Shown in pieces: positions 25,869 through 34,219 of a stretch of DNA of 64,000 nucleotides. The position numbers and the translations under genes were made by a program. The stretch is from Candidatus Roseilinea sp. Lineage in GTDB: Bacteria; Chloroflexota; Anaerolineae; J036; Brachytrichaceae. Every line of letters starts with the position of its first letter. Position 1 is the first letter of the stretch. Under the pieces are notes generated by a model, which was not told the origin of the DNA, ran no database searches, and worked only from the letters and a program-made list of their open reading frames with translations. The DNA is taken from contig AP024676.1 of NCBI GenBank assembly GCA_025998955.1, forward strand, positions 3,968,001 to 4,032,000, written 5' to 3'.

Positions 25869-26864
25869 TCAGGCGCACGCCTCACTGTCCTTCGACCAGC
25901 GATTGAACGGCGCCAGTTCACGCTCGGCCAGGCGTTCACGCGCCTCGGCCCACAATTGCGCCCAAGCGCGCCAATCGCGCAGTTCTGTCTCCGGATGGGC
26001 GCGGCTGCGAGCGATAAAGCCTGGGAAAGCCGGCCGGCCCGTCGGCTGCCCGATCGGCTGATAGCGCAGATCGAAGCTCCAACGGATATCGTTGCTCGTG
26101 TTCTTGAGCGAGGCGTGTTGTGTCAACCGGTGCATGAACAGCGCACCGCCTCGTTTCACCGGTGCGGGGATCGGCCTTTCGCCGATGAAACGGCTGGGGA
26201 TCTGTAAATCACCCGCCGGTCCTGCGCCCGGGCAGTGCGGCGCCAGGCCGGCGCGATGGCTGCCGGGCGCAACGCACAGGCAGCCGTTCTCGACCGTGGC
26301 GTCGGTGATCGCCAGCCAAACGGTCAGCATCTCAGTCTGATCCACCTCCGGCAGGGCCACGCCCTGGTCCTGATGCCAGCCGACGCGGACCAGCATGCCG
26401 CTGCGCTGGTCCTGTGGCACCAGATGCTCAGGCGGCTTGATGCGCACGTGCTGAATGGGATTGGACAGAATTTCCGGCCCGATGAATGCTTCGACGGCAT
26501 CGAGTAGACGCGGATGCGTGAGCACGTTGAACATCGCCTCGGTAGTGTGGATCGGCGTGTCGCGCCGAATGCCACCCTGGGGCAGCGAAATGTCGAAGTG
26601 CTGCGACCAACTCACGCCTTCGCCGATGATTTTGATCAGACGCTGGCGGAAGGGCAAATCGGCGTAAGTGTCGCTCAGCCGTCCGGCTGCGAATTGCTCG
26701 GCGGCAAACACATCCAGCGCTGCCGCGTAGTCATCCTCGATCGCACAGAGCGTGTCTTCATCAAGCAGCCCTTCGACGACGACATAGCCGAATTCGTCGA
26801 AGTGCGCTTTCATCGCCGGGGTGACCGGGGATACGACGGTTGTCGGGTCGTTGCAATTCATCAT
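25869..26864 (-). CDS. Phytanoyl-CoA dioxygenase (PhyH) family protein
   Basis: A 331-residue Fe(II)/2-oxoglutarate-dependent oxygenase. The cupin core shows V-G-W-H-Q-D near residue 175 (HxD metal ligands) and, about 80-90 residues on, L-F-M-H-R-L-T-Q-H with the distal histidine. An R-W-S-F-D-L-R-Y segment after it is suited to 2-oxoglutarate binding. The substrate is unknown; bacterial PhyH proteins hydroxylate diverse small molecules. ATG 26864 has AGGAG 7 nt upstream, better than the ATG ten codons earlier. A second, only distantly similar PhyH gene lies at 47938. Confidence 0.9.
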   Translation of the reverse strand: MMNCNDPTTVVSPVTPAMKAHFDEFGYVVVEGLLDEDTLCAIEDDYAAALDVFAAEQFAAGRLSDTYADLPFRQRLIKIIGEGVSWSQHFDISLPQGGIRRDTPIHTTEAMFNVLTHPRLLDAVEAFIGPEILSNPIQHVRIKPPEHLVPQDQRSGMLVRVGWHQDQGVALPEVDQTEMLTVWLAITDATVENGCLCVAPGSHRAGLAPHCPGAGPAGDLQIPSRFIGERPIPAPVKRGGALFMHRLTQHASLKNTSNDIRWSFDLRYQPIGQPTGRPAFPGFIARSRAHPETELRDWRAWAQLWAEARERLAERELAPFNRWSKDSEACA

Positions 26865-26949
26865 GTGCTTCTCCTGTTGGGCGCCGCCTGGCAACTCGCC
26901 ATTGCAGCGCGGCTGACGTGCACTAGTGTTGGATGGTCATGTAGCGTAC

Positions 26950-26955
26950 TACAAT
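26950..26955 (+). promoter_or_regulatory. -10 element upstream of the MFS gene
   Basis: TACAAT ends 9 nt before the GTG at 26965. A TTGGAT lies 15 bp upstream as a weak -35. It favours a leaderless start at 26965 over the GTG at 26926. Confidence 0.45.
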
Positions 26956-26964
26956 TACGAAATC

Positions 26965-28248
26965 GTGCTTCAGCGCCTGCCTTCGCTCCAACATCGCGAC
27001 TTTCGTCTGCTTTGGCTCGGTCAATTCGCCTCGTTCGTCGGTTCGCAGATGCAACTGACGGCGGTCAACTGGGACATCTTCGCCCTGCTGCGCGGCCAGT
27101 TCATCGTATGGGACGTGTTGGGCATGCCCGTATCACTCGCCGCCGATGCGTTCGGCCTCGGCTTGCTCGGCCTGGTGCGCGTGCTGCCGATCATCGCATT
27201 TGCGTTGATCGGCGGTGCGTTGGCCGACGCACGCGACCGGCGGATGTTGATGTTGTGGTCGTCGGTGGTCTCGATGCTATTCGCCGGCATGTTAGCCGTG
27301 CTGGCGCTCTTCGGCAACACCGAGGTGTGGCCGATTTACCTCGCTACTGCGGGCATCACCGCAGCGACGGCGTTCGGCAACCCGGCGCGCCAAGCATTGC
27401 TGCCCAACATTGTCCCGCGCGAACATTTCACCAACGCTGTCAGTTTGAACACGCTGGGCATGCAAATCGCCAGCATCGCCGGGCCGGCCATCGCCGGCGT
27501 GCTGATCGGCGCGACGAACGCCGGCGTGATCTACGCGCTGAACGCGCTCTCGTTCGCCTGCGTCATCGTCGCGCTGCTGATGATGACGTATCGCGACCGC
27601 GCGCGCAACGCCGGCAGCAGCGCGGTGAGTCTGCACGCCATCGGCGAGGGGCTGCGCTTCGTGTTCGACTCACCGATGATCGCCGGCACGATGCTGCTGG
27701 ACTTCTTCGCCACATTCTTTTCATCGGCGCGCACTATGCTGCCGATCATCGCGACGGAGATGCTACGCACCGATGCCGCCGGCTATGGCCTACTTTCAAC
27801 GGCGTCGGCGGTGGGGTCGGTGATTGCCGGTGTGGTCACCTCGCTGCGCGGAGAAATCCAGCGCCAAGGCGCGGTGCTGATCGGCAGCGTGCTTGTCTTC
27901 GGTGCGGCGACCGCGTTGTTCGGCGTTGTCACGAACTTCGTGCTGTCGTATTTCTTCTTCGCCCTGACCGGCGCAGCCGACACTGTCTCGACGATCGTCC
28001 GCAACATCATCCGCCAAATGCACACGCCCGATGCGCTGCGCGGCCGCATGGTGGGCGTGAACATGATCTTCTTCATCGGCGGGCCGCAGCTCGGCGAATT
28101 GGAAGCCGGCCTGGTCGCAGCGGCCTTCGGCGTGCCGTTCAGCGTGGTCAGCGGCGGTGTGATCACCGTGCTGCTCACGCTGTGGGTGGCAGCTCGCTTC
28201 CCCGGCTTGCGCAGCTATCGTACTGTCGCTCAACGGGCTGCTTCGTGA
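26965..28248 (+). CDS. MFS transporter (MFS_3/enterobactin-exporter-like)
   Basis: A 427-residue inner-membrane permease with about 10-12 transmembrane helices in two bundles. The N-terminal H-R-D-F-R-L-L-W-L-G-Q-F-x-S-x-x-G segment is typical of the MFS_3 subgroup, which includes EntS-like exporters and many drug or siderophore effluxers. The cytoplasmic A-D-A-R-D-R-R loop between helices 2 and 3 is the MFS A-motif variant. Substrate is unknown. The 26965 GTG start is chosen from the promoter-like TACAAT and the position of the first helix. It precedes the Dlt-like acylation cluster by 43 bp, but that cluster has its own -10, so a joint role is not implied. Confidence 0.85.
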   Translation: MLQRLPSLQHRDFRLLWLGQFASFVGSQMQLTAVNWDIFALLRGQFIVWDVLGMPVSLAADAFGLGLLGLVRVLPIIAFALIGGALADARDRRMLMLWSSVVSMLFAGMLAVLALFGNTEVWPIYLATAGITAATAFGNPARQALLPNIVPREHFTNAVSLNTLGMQIASIAGPAIAGVLIGATNAGVIYALNALSFACVIVALLMMTYRDRARNAGSSAVSLHAIGEGLRFVFDSPMIAGTMLLDFFATFFSSARTMLPIIATEMLRTDAAGYGLLSTASAVGSVIAGVVTSLRGEIQRQGAVLIGSVLVFGAATALFGVVTNFVLSYFFFALTGAADTVSTIVRNIIRQMHTPDALRGRMVGVNMIFFIGGPQLGELEAGLVAAAFGVPFSVVSGGVITVLLTLWVAARFPGLRSYRTVAQRAAS

Positions 28249-28278
28249 AGTAAGTCCAAGTCGCAGAAGTCAGGGGTT

Positions 28279-28284
28279 TAGAAT
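28279..28284 (+). promoter_or_regulatory. -10 element of the Dlt-like operon
   Basis: TAGAAT ends 7 nt before the ATG of the microprotein at 28292. No Shine-Dalgarno is present, so the operon's first gene is probably leaderless. Confidence 0.5.
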
Positions 28285-28291
28285 GCGAACT

Positions 28292-28420
28292 ATGCATCAT
28301 CTGTTCCGCCGCATCTTCTCGCGCGAGAACCTTATTGCGCTGCTGTTGTGCCTGCTCATCATCGCGCTGGTGATTGTGTCTGCCGACAGTGCGCCACAGT
28401 GGATTTACCAGGGCTTCTGA
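28292..28420 (+). CDS. DltX-like single-pass microprotein
   Basis: A 42-residue protein directly preceding the MBOAT gene (its TGA touches the MBOAT ATG). A basic N-terminus (residues 1-13) is followed by one transmembrane helix (about 14-30) and an extracytoplasmic tail ending W-I-Y-Q-G-F at 37-42. The topology and the terminal x-I-Y-x-x-F match DltX, whose C-terminal F-I-Y-N-E-F is proposed to carry the acyl group on its tyrosine between the MBOAT (DltB) and the SGNH transferase (DltD). The coupling to MBOAT, SGNH, ACP and ligase genes supports the same role. The assignment rests on motif, length and context, not on alignment. It is under the length cut-off of many gene callers. Confidence 0.7.
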   Translation: MHHLFRRIFSRENLIALLLCLLIIALVIVSADSAPQWIYQGF

Positions 28421-29845
28421 ATGATTACCACCGAGCGTCCTTCAACGGTTACCGTTGGCCGGTTCACCATCGCGCAGTCGCAGATGCGCAACGCTGCATT
28501 GTTCGTGCTCAGCGTCCTGGCCGTGTATGTCTTGCAGCCGGCCATGCCCATCCGCCAGATGGACTTCTGGCTGCCGACGGCCTCGCTCGCGCTGGCGGTG
28601 ATCGTATGGGCGGCAACGTCGCCGGCCCTCGCGGCAGGCCGGCGACTCGATCGTGCAGTACTGGCCGATGCAGCCATCATCGGCGGCATTGTGCTGGGAG
28701 TTGCGGCGCTGCGCTTCGTCGAACCACTCAACGGCCTGATCACGCGCACGCCGCCTCCGAGCCTGTTGAGCGCAGCGATCGCGCTGACGATCGTCGCGTT
28801 GTTGGCCGTCGGCGCCGGGCGACTCATTGGCCCGCGGCCGGCCTGGACGATGCTGCCGGTCGTCGCCCTAATCGTGCTGCTGGTTGTGCTCAAATACGAG
28901 CCGCTGACCCAAGCCTTTGCTGCGGCTTTGCGCGCCACACAAGGGCAAGCTGCGGCGCAAGCGTCGGCGTTCGACGTGCGCTGGCTGGGCTTCTCTTACA
29001 TTTTCTTTCGGCTGGTCTCGGCGTTGCGCGAACGCGCTGCAGGCCGGCTGCCGGCCATGTCGCTGCACGAGTTCGTCACGTATGTCGTCTTCGCGCCGGC
29101 GCTGATCGCCGGGCCGATTGACCGGCCGGATCGCTTCCTGAAAGACCTGCGCGCGCCGTTCACTTTCAACGGGCCCGACACAGGTGAAGGGCTGCGACGC
29201 ATTGCCACCGGCACGTTCAAGAAGTTCGTCGTCGCCGATGTGATCGCCCTCGTTGCGCTCAACGAAGTGAACGCGGCGCAAGTGCAAGGCGCCGGCTGGG
29301 CCTGGCTGCTGGTCTATGCCTATGCCTTGCGCATCTACTTCGACTTCGGCGGCTACACAGACATCGCCGTCGGCGTCGCGCGCATCTTCGGCGTTCGGCT
29401 ACCGGAGAACTTCAACCGGCCGTATCTGAAGCCGAACCTGACCCAATTCTGGAATAGCTGGCACATGTCGTTGGCGCAGTGGTTTCGCGCCTACTACTTC
29501 AATCCGCTCACGCGCGCGCTGCGCACGCGCGCATGGACCATGTCAGCCATCATCTTTGTTGGCCAGGTCACGACCATGCTGCTGATTGGCCTATGGCATG
29601 GCATCACCTGGAACTTCGCGATCTGGGGTTTGTGGCACGGCCTCGGTTTATTCGTCCACAATCGCTGGGCCGACTTTGCCAAGACCAGATTGACTATTCC
29701 GCCTGAGCGCCCGCGATTGCAGCAAGCTGTGAGCGCGGGAGGGGTGCTCATCACATTCCACTTCGTCACGTTGGGATGGGTGTGGTTCGCGCTGCCGGAT
29801 GTGGCGCTGTCGTTGGAGGTGTTGGGGAAGCTGTTCGGCCTATGA
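28421..29845 (+). CDS. MBOAT O-acyltransferase (DltB/AlgI-like)
   Basis: A 474-residue polytopic membrane protein with about 11 helices that moves acyl groups across or along the membrane. MBOAT features are F-N-R-P-Y-L-K-P-N-L-T-Q-F-W-N-S-W-H near 331-348 and the catalytic-type histidine His393 in L-W-H-G-I-T-W-N-F-A-I-W-G-L-W-H-G. The N-terminal 150 residues are less conserved. In the Dlt and alginate systems such proteins take an acyl group from a cytoplasmic carrier and pass it outward. Here the downstream SGNH proteins, ACP domain and ligase supply the other parts. The stop overlaps the next start by 4 nt (ATGA). The acyl group and the acceptor polymer are unknown. Confidence 0.92.
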   Translation: MITTERPSTVTVGRFTIAQSQMRNAALFVLSVLAVYVLQPAMPIRQMDFWLPTASLALAVIVWAATSPALAAGRRLDRAVLADAAIIGGIVLGVAALRFVEPLNGLITRTPPPSLLSAAIALTIVALLAVGAGRLIGPRPAWTMLPVVALIVLLVVLKYEPLTQAFAAALRATQGQAAAQASAFDVRWLGFSYIFFRLVSALRERAAGRLPAMSLHEFVTYVVFAPALIAGPIDRPDRFLKDLRAPFTFNGPDTGEGLRRIATGTFKKFVVADVIALVALNEVNAAQVQGAGWAWLLVYAYALRIYFDFGGYTDIAVGVARIFGVRLPENFNRPYLKPNLTQFWNSWHMSLAQWFRAYYFNPLTRALRTRAWTMSAIIFVGQVTTMLLIGLWHGITWNFAIWGLWHGLGLFVHNRWADFAKTRLTIPPERPRLQQAVSAGGVLITFHFVTLGWVWFALPDVALSLEVLGKLFGL

Positions 29846-30993
29846 CCTTCCAGCGTTGCTCCGTCTTGCGCATCGTCGTCAAGGCGCTATCGCTGTTCGT
29901 CGCGCTGAACATCACCTTTGCGCTGGTGAACGTTCCAGCGAATAGCGGGGTGGCTGCGCTTGGGCGCATCTCTCTCTACAACGTGCTATGGCCAGGGCGC
30001 GCGCGCTTGCCCTACGGTGATGATCCTGCGCGGGCTTATAACCTGAGTCTGTTCGACCTCAACGCCATGTTCGCTTCTCACGAGTTGGCGGGCGTGCCCA
30101 AGCGCGCGGATGAATTCCGCGTGTTGCTCATTGGCGATTCGGCCACCTGGGGCTGGTTGCTGCACAACGAAGACACCCTGGCCGGTCAGCTCAATGCCAT
30201 GCGCCTGAAGACCGCCGATGGGCGTATCGTGCGCGCCTACAACCTTGGCTATCCGATCATGTCGTTGACCAAAGATTTGCTCGTGCTCAGTCGCGCCGTG
30301 GCATACCAGCCTGACCTTGTCGTGTGGCTGGTGACGCTTGAATCCTTCCCGGCCGATAAGCAACTCGTGCATCCGATCGTGCAGCACAATGCCGAGGCAG
30401 TGCGCGCGTTGATCGCCGAACATCATCTGCGCAGCCGCCCGGACGATCCGGCCCTCCTCGCCCCCACGTTCCTTCAGCGGACGCTCGTCGGGCAACGCCG
30501 CGCGCTCGCCGATTGGCTGCGCCTACAGACCTATGGCGCACTATGGGCAGCGACGCGCATTGACCAGCACATCCCGGAGACCTACGAGCCGGCGCAGCGC
30601 GACCTGGACGCCGACCGGTCGTTCAAGGGACTGCTGCCGCCGACGTTGCCAAAGGACGCGCTGGCGTTTGACGTGCTGGATGCCGGCATCCGCATGGCCG
30701 CCGACGCCGGCGCGCCGATGTTGATCGTGAACGAGCCGATCCTCATCAGTCGCGGCAAGAATAGCGACGTGCGCTATAACTTCTTCTACCCGCGCTGGGC
30801 TTATAATCGGTATCGAGAGTTGATGGGGAAACACCTGCATCCTGCGACAGTCCTAGGGGACGTGTATTATTTCGATGCCTGGAACCTTGTGCCGCAGGAA
30901 GAGTTCACCAACAGCGCGGTGCATTTGACGCCGAAGGGATCTCGAATATTAGCGGACGAGTTGGCAACGTGCATTCGTCTGATTGGTAGGTGA
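29842..30993 (+). CDS. SGNH-type transferase, DltD/AlgX-like (first copy)
   Basis: A 383-residue membrane-anchored protein. An N-terminal helix (about 10-30) is followed by an SGNH-hydrolase-like domain. Block I is L-L-I-G-D-S-A-T-W-G-W with Ser100, and the C-terminal block is N-S-A-V-H-L-T-P-K-G with a histidine near 361 that would complete the dyad. Between them lies a conserved N-E-P-I-L-I-S-R-G-K-N-S-D-V-R-Y-N segment shared with the second copy. In related systems SGNH partners complete acyl transfer to the polymer outside the cell. The ATG overlaps the MBOAT stop. The 23-residue longer frame upstream lies inside MBOAT and is rejected. Confidence 0.85.
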   Translation: MTFQRCSVLRIVVKALSLFVALNITFALVNVPANSGVAALGRISLYNVLWPGRARLPYGDDPARAYNLSLFDLNAMFASHELAGVPKRADEFRVLLIGDSATWGWLLHNEDTLAGQLNAMRLKTADGRIVRAYNLGYPIMSLTKDLLVLSRAVAYQPDLVVWLVTLESFPADKQLVHPIVQHNAEAVRALIAEHHLRSRPDDPALLAPTFLQRTLVGQRRALADWLRLQTYGALWAATRIDQHIPETYEPAQRDLDADRSFKGLLPPTLPKDALAFDVLDAGIRMAADAGAPMLIVNEPILISRGKNSDVRYNFFYPRWAYNRYRELMGKHLHPATVLGDVYYFDAWNLVPQEEFTNSAVHLTPKGSRILADELATCIRLIGR

Positions 30994-31170
30994 TAGCGCT
31001 GATGATCTCGTCAGTTACAGTCTGTAGGTCTTAGGGGCTGTGATTAGGCTAAGGGTGAGGGCGATAACGAGGTTCACCTACTGTTGGTTTGTCCCAAGTT
31101 GTTGGGCTGATTGAGGTTTGCCGAGATAGTTCACACCACAGGTGGGCCCTACCACTTTTCAGGGGGGAGG
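30994..31170 (+). other. Intergenic spacer in the Dlt-like locus
   Basis: The only large gap (177 bp) inside the locus, between the two SGNH genes. It is less GC-rich than its surroundings. I see no terminator hairpin, promoter or conserved small ORF in it, and a GGGGGGAGG run next to the second SGNH start would serve as ribosome binding site. Confidence 0.5.
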
Positions 31171-32547
31171 ATGCATCTTTGTCGGAATTTTTACGCCCGC
31201 ATCGCGGTGAAAGCATTGGCGTTGTTCGCTGTGTTCAACGTCGTGCTGGTGTTTGTGGATCCAATGCCGTTGTTGGCGCGCCTGTCGGTCTACAACTGGC
31301 TCGTTCCTGGCCGTCAGCGCCTGCCCTTTGCCGAACATCCTGATCGGGAATACAGCGTGACCGTGAGCAGCCTAGACGTGCTATTTGCTTCACACGAGAT
31401 TCACGGTCGCCCCAAAACGTCGGGCGAATACCGCATCTTCGTGTTGGGAGATTCTGCGACCTGGGGGTGGAAGCTCAGGCCGGAGGAGACGGTGGTCGGC
31501 GCGATGAACGCACATGGCCTTGTCACGCCGCAAGGGCGCATTGCGCGCGTCTACAACCTCGCTTATCCGATGGGATCAGCCACGCGTGATCTATTGCTGT
31601 TGGATTACGCGATGCGCTATCAGCCAGATATGGTAGTCTGGCTGGTGAGCTTCGATACGCTATCCGATGGCGCCCGCGCCAATCATCCTTTAGTGCGGGA
31701 CAACGCTCCTCGGATGCACTCGCTGATCGCTCGCTATCGGCTCCGGATGAACCGTGATGCAGTGTGGGAGCCGGCAAGGCGTGAGCGCACTCTGTTCGGC
31801 CGGCGCAAGCCAATCGCGGACGCACTCAGGCTGCAGCTGTATGGTTTGATGTGGGCGGCAACCGGTATTGACCACGACTACTTCTCGCCTTATCCGCCTG
31901 TCCAGCATGATCTTAAGGACGGCAATCTGTACTATGACATGGCGCCGAAGATTCTGCGCGACGAAGACATCGCCTTCGATATCGTTGCCGCGATGCACGA
32001 AGTTGTGGGCGGGCGTCCGCTGTTGATCGTGAACGAGCCGATCTTAATCGCCCAGGGCAAGAACAGTGACGTTCGCTACAATGACGTCTATCCGCGCTGG
32101 CTATTCGATCAGTATCGCGCGCTGATGACGCGCAAGGCGACGCAGGAGGGATGGCACTACCTGGATGTATGGGATTTGATCCCTCCCGACCGATTCACCG
32201 ATACCGAGTTTCACATCAACGCAGCTGGCAATCGAACCCTCGCTCGGCAGATTGTGGCATGGATGGTGAAACACAAGTTCATAGCCGCGGATAATTCACT
32301 CATGAGCAACGACATTACGACCGCTTTGTCAACGTATATTGCGACGCATATCCTCAAGCAGCCCAAGCGCGTGATTCGCCCCGACGAAAAGCTGATCTCC
32401 AGTGGCCTGATTGACTCGTTTCACCTGGTGGACCTTGGCCTGTTCATCGAGGACAAGTTCGGCGTGCGGATTGACGACAGCGAACTCAACGCTGACACAT
32501 TCGACACGCTGGATCAACTCGCGGCGTTGATCGCGTCGCGCCAATGA
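31171..32547 (+). CDS. SGNH-type transferase fused to an acyl carrier domain
   Basis: A 458-residue protein paralogous to the first SGNH gene over residues 1-375: the same N-terminal helix, V-L-G-D-S-A-T-W-G-W with Ser95, the N-E-P-I-L-I-A-Q-G-K-N-S-D-V-R-Y-N block, and F-H-I-N-A-A-G near the end. Unlike it, an 81-residue acyl carrier domain follows, with the phosphopantetheine site G-L-I-D-S-F-H-L-V-D-L at Ser416. An in-frame ATG at 32302 marks the start of the carrier domain. If the SGNH domain is outside the cell, as in DltD, a fused carrier could not be loaded by the cytoplasmic ligase. Internal initiation at 32302 or a different topology is therefore likely. Confidence 0.85.
   Translation: MHLCRNFYARIAVKALALFAVFNVVLVFVDPMPLLARLSVYNWLVPGRQRLPFAEHPDREYSVTVSSLDVLFASHEIHGRPKTSGEYRIFVLGDSATWGWKLRPEETVVGAMNAHGLVTPQGRIARVYNLAYPMGSATRDLLLLDYAMRYQPDMVVWLVSFDTLSDGARANHPLVRDNAPRMHSLIARYRLRMNRDAVWEPARRERTLFGRRKPIADALRLQLYGLMWAATGIDHDYFSPYPPVQHDLKDGNLYYDMAPKILRDEDIAFDIVAAMHEVVGGRPLLIVNEPILIAQGKNSDVRYNDVYPRWLFDQYRALMTRKATQEGWHYLDVWDLIPPDRFTDTEFHINAAGNRTLARQIVAWMVKHKFIAADNSLMSNDITTALSTYIATHILKQPKRVIRPDEKLISSGLIDSFHLVDLGLFIEDKFGVRIDDSELNADTFDTLDQLAALIASRQ
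32302..32547 (+). other. Acyl carrier (DltC/ACP-like) domain, possible internal start
   Basis: The C-terminal 81 residues begin M-S-N-D-I-T-T-A-L-S and contain D-E-K-L-I-S-S-G-L-I-D-S-F, with the serine expected to carry phosphopantetheine (Ser39 of this piece). Length and helix pattern match a free-standing carrier protein. No clear Shine-Dalgarno precedes the ATG. Confidence 0.6.
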
Positions 32548-32563
32548 TCTGGATTGCATCGTC

Positions 32564-34219
32564 ATGACCACGTTCGCAACAGCCCTCGTGCAGCACTTCA
32601 CCGACGCGCCGGATCGCCCTGCCATCCACCTGCAATTTGCCCGACGTGACGATGTGACGCTCACTCACCGCGACCTGGTGTGCGGCGCAGCCGGCTTCGC
32701 CCGCTTGCTGTCAGAGCGCAGGATCGGTCAGGGCGATGTCGTCGTGATCATCCTGCAACATGGCGAGCCGTTGGTCTATGCTTTCTGGGGCGCCATCCTG
32801 CACGGCGCAGTGCCTTCGATTCTGCCGCCATTGACGGAGAAGCTGCTGCCGGAACGCTATCGCAAAGACCTGGCCGCGCTGGTTCAAGTGACCCGCCCGC
32901 GCGCCATCGTTACCTATCCTGAATTTGCGCATGAGGTCGAGCTGGCCATCCAATCCGCTGCAACGGGCGATCTGCCGGCGCTGATCGTGGTCGGCGAGGT
33001 TGCGCCGATCGAGCCAGACTTTGCAGCATTAGGTGGCTTCAAGCGCGACGCGGGCGACATCGTGCTGCTGCAACATTCATCGGGCAGCACCGGCCTTCAG
33101 AAAGGCGTCGCCCTATCGCATCGTGCCGTGTTCAATCAGCTCGACGCGTATGCGCCGGCCATCGGTCTGAACGAGAGCGACGTGATCGTGAGCTGGCTGC
33201 CGCTGTATCACGACATGGGGTTGATCGCGTCGTTCGTGTTGCCGGTGTTGCGGCGCGTTCCCCTGGTGCTGATGTCGCCGCTCGACTGGGTGCGTGCGCC
33301 GGTCAAGCTGATGCAAGCGATCACCAGATACCGCGGCACGCTGACCTGGCTGCCCAACTTCGCCTACAACTTCTGCGCCACGCGCATTCGCGAACGCGAC
33401 CTGGACGGGGTTGACCTTTCCAGTCTGAAAGCCGTCATCAATTGTTCCGAGCCGGTGTATCACACCAGTCACCAAATCTTTCTGCAAAAATTCGAACGCT
33501 ACGGCTTGCGGCCGAACGCACTGGCCACTTGCTATGCGATGGCCGAAAACACGTTTGCCGTGACGCAGAGCGCCATCGGCCAGCCGGTCGCGCGTAACGT
33601 CGGCGGCGGCATCGGCAACGCCGGCCAGGTCTCATCCGGCCGGCCGCTGCCCAACGTGCGCATTCGCATTTTGAGCGAAGATCGCCGTGACTTGCCCGAA
33701 GGCGCCATCGGCGAGATCGCTTTGCAGAGCGACTGCATGTTGAGCGAGTATTACCATCGCCCGGATGCCACGGCGCAGGCGTTTTTCGAGGGCTTCTACC
33801 TCACCGGCGACCTAGGCTATGTGCTGGATGGCGAGGTCTATGTCACCGGCCGCAAGAAGGACTTGATCATCGTCGGCGGCAAGAACGTATATCCTCAAGA
33901 CCTGGAGCAACTGACGAGCGAAGTGCCCGGCGTGCGGCCGGGCCGCGTGGCAGCGTTCGGTGTGTTCAACGAAGCGGCCGGCACCGAAGACGTGGTGATC
34001 GTCGCCGAAGCCGAAAGCGAAGACGACACCGAGCGCGAGCAGGTGGCCGAAGCTGTCCGCCAACACATTACGCGCAACTCTGACGTGGCGGTGCGCCAAG
34101 TGGTGCTGGTGGATGCACGCTGGCTGATCAAGACCAGCAGCGGCAAGGTAGCGCGTAGCGCCAACAAGGAGAAGTATCTGGCCGAGCTACAGGCCGGCAA
34201 GCTGCTGTCACTCCCATAG
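32564..34219 (+). CDS. Acyl-AMP ligase (FAAL/DltA-like)
   Basis: A 551-residue adenylate-forming enzyme expected to activate a carboxylic acid with ATP and load it on the adjacent carrier domain. Core motifs are H-S-S-G-S-T-G-L-Q-K-G (A3) near 176, S-W-L-P-L-Y-H-D-M-G-L-I (A4, typical of fatty-acyl-AMP ligases), Y-A-M-A-E-N-T-F-A-V (A5), L-T-G-D-L-G-Y (A7), G-R-K-K-D-L-I-I-V-G-G-K-N (A8) and the C-terminal lysine in K-T-S-S-G-K-V-A-R (A10). The H-D-M-G-L and A-E-N patterns favour a fatty or other acyl acid over D-alanine. It begins 16 bp after the SGNH-ACP gene and overlaps the convergent cytochrome gene by 12 bp. Confidence 0.92.
   Translation: MTTFATALVQHFTDAPDRPAIHLQFARRDDVTLTHRDLVCGAAGFARLLSERRIGQGDVVVIILQHGEPLVYAFWGAILHGAVPSILPPLTEKLLPERYRKDLAALVQVTRPRAIVTYPEFAHEVELAIQSAATGDLPALIVVGEVAPIEPDFAALGGFKRDAGDIVLLQHSSGSTGLQKGVALSHRAVFNQLDAYAPAIGLNESDVIVSWLPLYHDMGLIASFVLPVLRRVPLVLMSPLDWVRAPVKLMQAITRYRGTLTWLPNFAYNFCATRIRERDLDGVDLSSLKAVINCSEPVYHTSHQIFLQKFERYGLRPNALATCYAMAENTFAVTQSAIGQPVARNVGGGIGNAGQVSSGRPLPNVRIRILSEDRRDLPEGAIGEIALQSDCMLSEYYHRPDATAQAFFEGFYLTGDLGYVLDGEVYVTGRKKDLIIVGGKNVYPQDLEQLTSEVPGVRPGRVAAFGVFNEAAGTEDVVIVAEAESEDDTEREQVAEAVRQHITRNSDVAVRQVVLVDARWLIKTSSGKVARSANKEKYLAELQAGKLLSLP

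Noticed and set aside
26514..28253. Plus-strand ORF of 579 codons overlapping the PhyH and MFS genes
   Set aside because: Arg/His/Ala-rich translation with no domain sense. It shadows the MFS gene in another frame and crosses the PhyH gene on the opposite strand.
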